Assembly: GCA_900757335.1 (NCBI GenBank)
Contig: CAAENL010000118.1
Coordinates: forward strand, 1 to 12,083
From: Clostridia bacterium
Lineage (GTDB): Bacteria; Bacillota; Clostridia; Oscillospirales; Acutalibacteraceae
Direction of reading: 5' to 3'
Length of the DNA: 12,083 nucleotides
Each line of letters begins with the position of its first letter. Positions within the stretch are counted from its first letter, which is position 1. A program made the position numbers and the translations under genes. The notes under the pieces were generated by a model. That model saw only the letters and a program-made list of their open reading frames with translations. It was not told the origin of the DNA and made no database searches. Shown here one piece after another: positions 1 through 5,180 of this stretch.

Positions 1-336
1 CGTTCTCAAGCAAATGTAAATCCTGAACCTGCTCATAATGAAGATAACTCGTCATCAGAAGTACGTATCCCAATAGACAGCCTCGAAAGGAGGCTAAATG
101 GCGGTAATGTTGCCCCTGTGGCGGAGAGTGTTTTTCCCGCAAGCGACGTGGACAAAACCGTTTCTTTTGCAAGCGGTGCAAACAAAGCTGTTTCTTCTGC
201 AGGCGGTGTAAAAAGACCTCGTCCTTCTCGAATGAGTGGAAAAGATGCTTTAGCAAAAATCAACAGATACTACGGTCTTCCTGATGATTATTTAAGCAGT
301 GATTCTGAAGAATCTTTTTCAAGCGACGAAGATTAA
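1..336 (+). CDS. C-terminal end of a repetitive Ser/Asp/Glu-rich protein, function unknown (5' end outside window)
   Basis: The frame is open from base 1 to a TAA at 334-336, giving 111 residues, so the start lies left of the window. A GTG at 118 could in principle start a 72-residue protein, but no ribosome binding site precedes it and the frame is open upstream. Positions 130-219 encode three imperfect 10-residue repeats (VFPASDVDKT, VSFASGANKA, VSSAGGVKRP). A basic stretch (KRPRPSRMSGK) follows, then a segment GKDALAKINRYYG, then an acidic serine tail ending LSSDSEESFSSDED. The GKDALAKINRYYG segment resembles GRTLAELKEYCG, encoded in the same frame just past the stop. The TAA may therefore be a nonsense change (GAA to TAA) that shortened a longer repeat protein. 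I do not recognise the family. The composition would suit a surface or secreted repeat protein, but nothing here proves it. Confidence 0.6.
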   Translation, partial: RSQANVNPEPAHNEDNSSSEVRIPIDSLERRLNGGNVAPVAESVFPASDVDKTVSFASGANKAVSSAGGVKRPRPSRMSGKDALAKINRYYGLPDDYLSSDSEESFSSDED

Positions 337-563
337 GGACGTACTTTAGCAGAATTAAAAGAATACTGCGGCCGTTCCAAAGGTTGTGAAGAAGAGATTA
401 CAGAACCTGAAAAAAAGTCTTTAAGAGAATATTTGTAAAACAATTTTACAGGAAGTGGAAACGAAGAAGATTGATCAAGCAGCAAGTTTAGATTATCTTC
501 ATCAGACGATTAAAATTTATTAAGTGGAGAACGCGAAGAATTTTTTTAAGCGGAAAAGTTGAA
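337..563 (+). repeat. 227-bp tandem repeat, copy 1
   Basis: This is the first copy of a direct tandem duplication with period 227: GGACGT starts at 337 and 564, and TATCTTCATCAGACG at 494 and 721. By hand count the copies differ at about 13 positions plus one 1-base gap. Most of the differences fall in the first 100 bases, and about 120 bases after that are nearly identical. The last bases before each unit (GAAGAAT...AAGCG) also match the DNA at 306-330, so a third partial copy forms the end of the intact frame. Confidence 0.85.
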
Positions 564-790
564 GGACGTGTTTTGGCAGAATTAAAAGAATACTGCTGCC
601 GTTCCAAAGGTTATGAAGAAGGGCTTACAGAATCTCAAATAAGGTCTTTAAGAGAATATTTGTAAAACAATTTTACAGGAAGCGGAAACGAAGAAGATTG
701 ATCAAGCAGCAAGTTCAGATTATCTTCATCAGACGATTAAAATTTATTAAGTGGAGAACGCGAAGAATTTTTTTCAAGCGACGAAGTTAG
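564..790 (+). repeat. 227-bp tandem repeat, copy 2
   Basis: This second copy of the unit has the same three early stop codons (TAA, TGA, TAA) at matching places as copy 1. The stops were therefore present before the duplication, or were homogenised afterwards. It keeps the C missing from copy 1 and ends in a frame reading EEFFSSDE, like the tail of the upstream protein (EESFSSDE). Confidence 0.85.
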
Positions 791-1130
791 AAGATGTGTT
801 ATATTAAAAAATCAATGAATTCAATAATTGTCCAAAATATCCTAGTTATGGGATTAGTGATATCTAAAAAAATTATTTAATATTACATATTTCCACAGCA
901 AAGACTTACAATTATTACAATATTACCGATAGTAAATAAGATTACTCAAACAATGAATTGGAATTATTTTTATTAAACAATTAAAGTTTATCGAGCGGCG
1001 AGATGGAAATTTTCGTCAGATAACTAAAGTTTATTAAGCGGCGAACTTAGAATATTTTTTTCATATTGCGAAAGTTCGTCAAGCAGCAGTTTCGAAATAG
1101 ATTAAAATGTATTGCATTTTGTTCATTTTT
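791..1130. other. Gene-free spacer with degenerate remnants of the same repeat
   Basis: No gene is supported here. Two further short echoes of the repeat are visible. TAAAGTTTAT(C/T)(G/A)AGCGGCGA occurs at 982 and again at 1025, matching TAAAATTTATTAAGTGGAGAA at 511 and 738. From 1034 to the TAA at 1103 the DNA reads LSGELRIFFSYCESSSSSSFEID, again Ser/acid-rich like the upstream protein tail. Bases 800-970 are very AT-rich and show nothing I can identify. Confidence 0.5.
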
Positions 1131-1160
1131 AAGCAGGTAAAAACCTGCTTTTTTCTTTTT
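1131..1160 (+). terminator. Rho-independent terminator upstream of tpiA
   Basis: A perfect 8-bp stem AAGCAGGT (1131-1138) / ACCTGCTT (1143-1150) with a 4-base A loop is followed by TTTTCTTTTT. It would end transcription coming from the repeat-protein locus on the left and isolate tpiA from it. Confidence 0.85.
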
Positions 1161-1171
1161 CGGTTTTATTT

Positions 1172-1191
1172 TATAATTAGAGCTATATAAT
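1172..1191 (+). promoter_or_regulatory. Possible -10 elements of a tpiA promoter
   Basis: Two TATAAT hexamers lie at 1172-1177 and 1186-1191, between the terminator and the tpiA start. Neither has a recognisable TTGACA-like element at the usual distance, because the upstream DNA is the terminator T-tract. A promoter must lie here if the terminator works, but the exact site is uncertain. Confidence 0.3.
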
Positions 1192-1211
1192 TTACTTAGT
1201 AGGTGAAATTT

Positions 1212-1967
1212 ATGAAATACATAATTGCAAACTGGAAAATGAATAAGACTTTCTCGGAATCCGCTTCGTTTATAAATGAGTTTTCAAAAAAAGCAGGCAA
1301 TTTTAGTTCGACTGAAGTTGCAATTTGTCCGACTTTTTTGGGAATACCCGCAATTAAGAAAAATTGCGAAGAATGTGGAATTAAACTCGGGGCTCAAAAC
1401 TGTTATTTTGAAGATAAAGGAGCTTTTACGGGTGAGATTTCGGCTGAAATGCTTAAAGATTTAGGTGTTGAATACGTTATTTTAGGTCACAGCGAAAGAC
1501 GAGAATATTTCAAGGAAACAAATTCGGTGATTAATAAAAAAATCAAGTCTGCTTTGAAAAATAATCTTAAAGCAATTGTTTGCGTAGGAGAAACCGGAGA
1601 ACAAAGGGACAACGGTCAGGAATTTTCTGTAGTTAGAAGTCAACTGAGTGAGTGCCTAGACGGTATAGATTCTAAAATGTCAAAAAACATAATTATTGCA
1701 TATGAGCCTGTTTGGGCGATAGGAACGGGTAAAGTGGTGACTGAATCAAACGCCTTTAAAATGGCGTCGGAAATTAAAAAATTTGTATCTACAAAACTCG
1801 GAATTATTGAAAGTTGTGCGGTTCTTTACGGCGGTTCGATGAATTCTTCAAACGCTGAAAAGTTTCTTAAAATTTCCGAAATAGACGGAGGCTTAATAGG
1901 CGGAGCATCGCTTGACGTGGATGAATTTTTGAAAATAACTGAAATTTCCGAGAACCTTTCGCATTAA
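1212..1967 (+). CDS. tpiA: Triosephosphate isomerase
   Basis: This enzyme interconverts dihydroxyacetone phosphate and glyceraldehyde 3-phosphate in cytosolic glycolysis. The 251-residue length is normal for the family. Visible signatures are the substrate-binding ANWKMN near the N-terminus (Asn7, Lys9), the catalytic His93 in ILGHSERR, the catalytic Glu165 in AYEPVWAIGTGK with the flexible phosphate-gripping loop right after it, and the C-terminal phosphate-binding YGGSMN and GGLIGGASLD. I chose the ATG at 1212 because AGGTGA (1201-1206) sits 5 bases upstream. A GTG at 1203 in frame overlaps that ribosome binding site and would add three residues. gpmI follows after 45 bases in the same direction, so the two are probably co-transcribed. 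The usual partners gap and pgk are not upstream; the repeat-rich decayed region takes that place. Confidence 0.97.
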   Translation: MKYIIANWKMNKTFSESASFINEFSKKAGNFSSTEVAICPTFLGIPAIKKNCEECGIKLGAQNCYFEDKGAFTGEISAEMLKDLGVEYVILGHSERREYFKETNSVINKKIKSALKNNLKAIVCVGETGEQRDNGQEFSVVRSQLSECLDGIDSKMSKNIIIAYEPVWAIGTGKVVTESNAFKMASEIKKFVSTKLGIIESCAVLYGGSMNSSNAEKFLKISEIDGGLIGGASLDVDEFLKITEISENLSH

Positions 1968-2012
1968 TTTTTTGAGTAAAACGATTAGCAAATTACAGGA
2001 GAGATTTTTAAT

Positions 2013-3500
2013 ATGAGAAATGTGCTTCTTTTAATTTTAGACGGATTCGGAATAGGTAAACGCGTCAAATCCAATGCAGTGTATATGGCAAATACGCCCA
2101 ATATTGATAGTGTTTTGGAAAATAATCCCCTATCTGTCTTAAACGCTTCAGGCATTGATGTTGGACTTCCCGAAGGGCAGATGGGAAATTCGGAAGTGGG
2201 ACACACGAATATCGGAGCGGGCAGAGTTGTATATCAAGATTTTACGTATATTAACAAAAGCATAGAAGACGGAAGCTTTTTTGAGAATTCGGAACTTCTT
2301 AATATTATCAAGTATGTAAAATCAAAAAAATCTCGTTTGCATATAATGGGTCTTGTTTCTGACGGAGGAATTCACAGTCATATAAATCATTTTTATTCTG
2401 TTTTGAAGTTAGCTCAAAAAAATGATCTTAGTGAAGTTTGTATTCATGCTTGGACCGATGGAAGAGATACGTATACCAAATCGGCTTCTAAATACATAAA
2501 TGATTTGGAAAAATTTTCAAAAAAAATAAAAACAGGTAAAATTGAGACAATATCAGGAAGATTTTATTCCATGGATAGAGACAATCACTTGGACAGAACA
2601 GAAAAAGCCTTTAACGCCATTATAAAAGCACAAGGAGAAATTTTTGAATCTCCCGAAAAAGCCATACAATCTTCTTATAATAAAGATATTACTGATGAAT
2701 TTATTGTTCCGTGCGTTCGAAAAGGTTACGAAGGATTTAAAAACGGCGACGCTGTAATATGTTTAAATTTTCGCCCTGACAGAGTTCGCCAGATAACTCG
2801 AAAATTTATTGATGACCTTGATTTTAAGTGTAAATATTGTTGTTTTACTCAATATGACGAGACATTAAAAGATGTTTCCGTTGCATTTAAGCCTCGTGAA
2901 ATAAAAAACACGCTCGGAGAATATATATCTTCAAAAGGACTCAATCAACTTCGAATAGCCGAAACCGAAAAATATGCTCATGTGACGTTCTTTTTTAACG
3001 GCGGTAAAGAAAAGCCTTATGAAAATGAGAACAGAATAATTATTAATTCCCCAAACGTCAGGACTTATGATTTAAAGCCTGAGATGAGTGCTTTGGAAGT
3101 TGCAAATTGCACTGCTGAAAACATACGGAAACAAATTTATAATCTTATAGTTGTAAATTTTGCAAATCCCGATATGGTAGGTCATACGGGCAACATTGAA
3201 GCAACAATAAAAGCGGTTGAAACCGTTGATAAATGCGTAGGAATGTTAATTAATGAAAACAAAAAGTTCGGAGGAGTTACAATAATTACAGCAGATCACG
3301 GAAATGCTGAAAAGATGCTGGATGATTCCGGAAAAATTTTTACGTCTCATACTTCAAATCCGGTAATTTTTTCGCTGGATAATTATTTGTGTAATTTAAA
3401 AGAAATCGGTTCTTTGTGTGATATAGCTCCTACAATTTTGGATATTTTAGGTTTGGAAAAACCCGAAGAAATGACAGGTCAAAGCCTTATAATTATTTAA
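2013..3500 (+). CDS. gpmI: 2,3-bisphosphoglycerate-independent phosphoglycerate mutase
   Basis: This cytosolic, manganese-dependent enzyme converts 3-phosphoglycerate to 2-phosphoglycerate in glycolysis. The 495 residues are slightly below the usual length of about 510. Family motifs appear in order: LLILDGFG (Asp10, metal), MGNSEVGH (Ser60, the serine phosphorylated during catalysis), VSDGGIHSH, WTDGRDT, SGRFYSMDRD, FRPDRVRQ, EKYAHVTFFFNGG, NPDMVGHTGN (Asp387, His391), TADHGNAE (Asp428, His429) and HTSNPV (His446). The metal ligand spacing matches that known for the Bacillus enzyme with a constant offset, so the active site looks complete. The ATG is preceded by CAGGAGAG at about 1996-2003. 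It lies 45 bases after tpiA, with no terminator between, and is followed by a hairpin terminator at 3569. Confidence 0.97.
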   Translation: MRNVLLLILDGFGIGKRVKSNAVYMANTPNIDSVLENNPLSVLNASGIDVGLPEGQMGNSEVGHTNIGAGRVVYQDFTYINKSIEDGSFFENSELLNIIKYVKSKKSRLHIMGLVSDGGIHSHINHFYSVLKLAQKNDLSEVCIHAWTDGRDTYTKSASKYINDLEKFSKKIKTGKIETISGRFYSMDRDNHLDRTEKAFNAIIKAQGEIFESPEKAIQSSYNKDITDEFIVPCVRKGYEGFKNGDAVICLNFRPDRVRQITRKFIDDLDFKCKYCCFTQYDETLKDVSVAFKPREIKNTLGEYISSKGLNQLRIAETEKYAHVTFFFNGGKEKPYENENRIIINSPNVRTYDLKPEMSALEVANCTAENIRKQIYNLIVVNFANPDMVGHTGNIEATIKAVETVDKCVGMLINENKKFGGVTIITADHGNAEKMLDDSGKIFTSHTSNPVIFSLDNYLCNLKEIGSLCDIAPTILDILGLEKPEEMTGQSLIII

Positions 3501-3568
3501 TTTTATGTATATGAAAAAATATAGATATTTTGAAAAAGATAAAACAGTTGGTATGTGACAAAAAATAG

Positions 3569-3613
3569 ACCTTGAGATTTAAGGGGAAATTCCCATGTCT
3601 TGAGGTTTTTTTA
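3569..3613 (+). terminator. Terminator after gpmI, possibly bidirectional
   Basis: ACCTTGAGA (3569-3577) pairs with TCTTGAGGT (3598-3606) through nine pairs, two of them G-U. An inner GGGA/TCCC pairing lies inside the loop, and a run of T follows on the + strand. On the - strand the same hairpin is followed by CTATTTTTTG, so it could also stop leftward transcription. It lies about 70 bases past the gpmI stop, just outside the insertion element. Confidence 0.7.
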
Positions 3614-3632
3614 TTATGTTTTAACCTAGAGA

Positions 3633-3649
3633 ACTACGCAAAACGTAGT
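3633..3649 (+). repeat. Left-end subterminal hairpin of the IS200-like element
   Basis: ACTACG (3633-3638) and CGTAGT (3644-3649) form a perfect 6-bp stem with the loop CAAAA. IS200/IS605 transposases recognise such hairpins in single-stranded DNA near each end. Confidence 0.5.
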
Positions 3650-3756
3650 ACAAAAACCCCGCACTATGCGTATGAGATTAGAACTTAAGCAAAACAACAC
3701 CAATTCAAGTATAATGATGAAGTTCAAGCCATCAAAATAAAAGAAAGGTGTTGTTT

Positions 3757-4197
3757 ATGGCACAAGGTTTATCACATAGCAAATGGTTATGCAAGTGCCA
3801 TATAGTATTTACTCCAAAATATAGGAAAAAAATAATATATTATCAATTGGAGAAAGATATACAGAAGATAATAGAAGATTTATGTAAATGGAAGGGAATA
3901 GAAATAATAGAAGTACATATGATGTCAGATCATGTACACTTACTATTATCAATACCACCAAAATATAGCATATCGCAAATTATGGGATATTTAAAAGAGG
4001 AAAGTGTGATGGTGATATTCGAAAGGCACTTAAATTTAAAATATAAATTTGGGAACGGACATTTTTGAACAGAAGGATATTACGTAAGTACAATAGGGTT
4101 GAACGTTGCAACAATACAGAAATATATTAGAGAGCAGGAAAAAGAAGATCAAATTATGTACAAAAAATATATAGATCCTTTTAAGGGTAGCAAGTAA
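3757..4197 (+). pseudogene. tnpA: IS200/IS605-type Y1 transposase TnpA, interrupted by an in-frame TGA
   Basis: TnpA is an HUH single-strand transposase that excises and inserts its element through a tyrosine-DNA link. The ATG at 3757 has GAAAGG 8 bases upstream (3743-3748). The metal-binding HUH motif is HVH at residues 59-61, within VHMMSDHVHLLLSIP. The frame reaches GNGHF and meets TGA at 4066-4068, exactly where this family has Trp (usually RHFW). It then continues in frame as TEGYYVSTIGLN and IQKYIREQEKED to a TAA at 4195. The full length would be 146 residues, normal for the family. The catalytic tyrosine (Tyr123 in YIREQ) is after the TGA, so the 103-residue product should be inactive. 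A single G-to-A change explains the break, and the decay looks recent. Confidence 0.85.
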
Positions 4198-4270
4198 TCA
4201 GCCCTCTTCAGTTTGAACACAGCGAAAGCTAGCTGTTTTGAGATGACTGGTTCTCTTAAGGATTTTTCAT

Positions 4271-4291
4271 ACCACTTATCTTAGGTGTGGT
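4271..4291 (+). repeat. Right-end hairpin of the IS200-like element
   Basis: ACCAC (4271-4275) pairs with GTGGT (4287-4291); alternatively CACTTA (4273-4278) pairs with TAGGTG (4282-4287) around a 3-base loop. It lies 73 bases past the tnpA stop, and TCAA follows at 4298. There is no adjacent T-run on either strand, so it is better read as an element end than as a terminator. Confidence 0.45.
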
Positions 4292-4308
4292 CATGATTCA
4301 AATATTTT

Positions 4309-4725
4309 TTATGCATTGTAATAATAATCTATAGCTTTACTTAATCCTCCGCATATTGCACACAAAGTTGATGCAACACAAATAAAAGTATCTGATCCTA
4401 ATAACAAAATTCCCAAAAGGCCCCCGAGAATACCCCATCCACCTGCTCTTAATACAATTCTAAAAGGATGATTTACAACATTAGCCCATCTTTGACAAGA
4501 AGACTTATAATCCTTGCCAGATTCTAATTTTTTTATTTGTTTTTTGCATATTTTTTCAATTTCTTTTTTTGAAAATTCGATATTCTGGTCTTCAACGTTT
4601 ACTACAGCTATGTCCGAGGTATCATTTTCTTGGATTTTTTTATAAGATTCTGCACTAACGCAGTTAAAGCTGCAAAAAAACAAAAATAACATACAAAGCG
4701 ACGCTGACAATACTCTTTTAAACAT
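4309..4725 (-). CDS. Small exported protein with Gly-rich hydrophobic C-terminus, function unknown
   Basis: The 138 residues begin with a clear Sec signal peptide: MFKRV, a hydrophobic stretch LCMLFLFFCSF, and a likely cleavage after Ala25 (VSA/ES). The next 65 residues are charged and lysine-rich (about 50-70). The last 45 are hydrophobic and Gly-rich, with GWGILGGLLGILLLG at 97-110 and a second segment TFICVASTLCAICGG at 113-127, ending KAIDYYYNA. Cysteines at 60, 77, 116, 122 and 125 would be in the mature part. The ATG is preceded by AAGGAG (4735-4740) at a 9-base spacing, and a good promoter lies upstream. I do not recognise the family. The layout (signal peptide, charged spacer, Gly-rich hydrophobic tail) could suit a membrane-active peptide precursor or a small membrane-associated protein; neither is shown. 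Its 3' end lies 8 bases from the insertion element. Confidence 0.75.
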   Translation of the reverse strand: MFKRVLSASLCMLFLFFCSFNCVSAESYKKIQENDTSDIAVVNVEDQNIEFSKKEIEKICKKQIKKLESGKDYKSSCQRWANVVNHPFRIVLRAGGWGILGGLLGILLLGSDTFICVASTLCAICGGLSKAIDYYYNA

Positions 4726-5180
4726 TGTTTAAAACTCCTTTTCAATATTATAGCCATATTATAACATGATATTAAAAATTTATTAATAGTTATAAAAATT
4801 AAATTTAACTGCTTTGCGTAAGCTTTTAAAAATACCGGCGTCTTAAAGTTTAAAATAATTTAAACAACGTCTTTAAAACAAGACTTAAAATTTTATATTA
4901 GTGCTATAACCATACAGTAAAACAATGACCAAAATTTATTAGTAGCTATAAAAATTAATTTAGAAAAAATTCGATTGTTTTGTCGTAAGCTTTTAAAAAT
5001 ACCCGAGTTTTCAAATTTAAAAGGATGTATACAGTGGCTTTTTAAAACTTTTTTAATATAGTTGCCATATCATAACACAATAATAAAAATTTATTAACAG
5101 CTATAAAATAAGTTTAGAAAAATGACATTTGATTGCTCTGTGGTAAATTTTTAAGGATACCGGCGTCTTCAAGTGTTTCG
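4723..5180. repeat. Three diverged tandem units of about 155 bp; the third is the 3' end of polC
   Basis: Anchor sequence TTTATTAATAG (4779), TTTATTAGTAG (4935) and TTTATTAACAG (5090) recurs at spacings of 156 and 155 bases. Around it each unit repeats a run of related blocks: TTTAAAAC, ATA-rich DNA with GCCATAT or GCTATAACCATA, then (T/G)(T/C)TATAAAA, TGCTTTG or TGTTTTG or TGCTCTG, TTTTTAA, and ATACCGGCGTCTT (4832 and 5157; altered to ATACCCGAGTTTT at 4999). In the third unit these last blocks encode the C-terminus of PolC (EDAGIL...QMSFF). The first two units lie downstream of polC, no longer encode it, and show many substitutions and small gaps. Unit edges are approximate: 4723-4866, 4867-5021 and 5022-5180. 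Confidence 0.7.
4758..4786 (-). promoter_or_regulatory. Promoter of the small secreted protein gene
   Basis: On the - strand, TTAATA (4781-4786), a 17-base spacer and an extended -10 TGTTATAAT (TATAAT at 4758-4763) form a good vegetative promoter. A second overlapping pair, TTAATA (4770-4775) and TATAAT (4747-4752), has the same spacing 11 bases downstream, but its start point would fall almost on the ribosome binding site. The upstream pair would leave a leader of about 25 bases. The whole promoter lies in the first unit of the polC-3'-end repeat array. Confidence 0.6.

Larger units (their letters stand above)
337..790 (+). pseudogene. Decayed 3' continuation of the upstream repeat-protein gene
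   Basis: In the same frame as the gene ending at 336, bases 337-435 still encode a protein-like stretch (GRTLAELKEYCG..., ending SLREYL). It is then broken by TAA at 436, TGA at 472, TAA at 511 and TAA at 547. Between the stops the frame keeps the style of the upstream protein (SGNEED, SSSKFRLSSSDD, LLSGEREEFF). The TAA at 547 comes from a one-base loss: the second copy reads a run of T, then C, then AAGCG, and the first copy lacks the C. With that C restored the repeat unit is 228 bp, exactly 76 codons. This points to a former coding repeat. No functional protein is expected from it. Confidence 0.6.
3614..4301 (+). mobile_element. IS200/IS605-family insertion sequence with a disrupted tnpA
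   Basis: A single IS200-type Y1 transposase gene is flanked by non-coding ends carrying short hairpins: 3633-3649 at the left and 4271-4291 at the right. There are no inverted terminal repeats and no tnpB, as expected for the IS200 group. The right hairpin is followed by CATGATTCAA; TCAA at 4298-4301 matches the right cleavage tetranucleotide of the family member IS608, so I placed the right boundary there. The left boundary is a guess between the gpmI terminator and the left hairpin. A TATAAT at 3710 could be the -10 of the tnpA promoter, although no good -35 is visible. The element sits between the convergent genes gpmI and the small secreted protein gene. Confidence 0.65.

Noticed and set aside
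33..263. Open frame of 76 codons on the - strand at the left edge
   Set aside because: It overlaps the + strand frame with its tandem repeats. The + strand reading has the acidic tail and continuity with the downstream units, and the - strand has no ribosome binding site.
800..970. Possible structured RNA in the AT-rich spacer
   Set aside because: No stable GC-containing stems or known RNA motifs could be found by eye. It is more likely decayed repeat DNA.
4066..4068. TGA read as Trp (altered genetic code), suggested by TGA in tnpA and eight of eight frames ending in TAA
   Set aside because: tpiA, gpmI, polC and ispG read through with the standard code and encode Trp with TGG. In a genome with TGA as Trp and this low GC, many TGA codons would be expected inside them. 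Exclusive TAA use is ordinary in AT-rich genomes. A genome-wide count of in-frame TGA in conserved genes and a check for release factor 2 would settle it.
4271..4291. Hairpin as terminator for the small secreted protein gene
   Set aside because: On the - strand it is followed by ATGAAAAATCC without a T-run. Its position past tnpA and before TCAA fits an IS200/IS605 end better.
3614..4301. TnpB or a guide-RNA (omega RNA) partner in the IS element
   Set aside because: No tnpB frame or remnant is visible. The element is just long enough for tnpA and its ends, as in the IS200 group.
4723..5180. CRISPR-like array
   Set aside because: The units are about 155 bp and diverged along their whole length. 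There are no short constant repeats alternating with unique spacers, and no cas genes.
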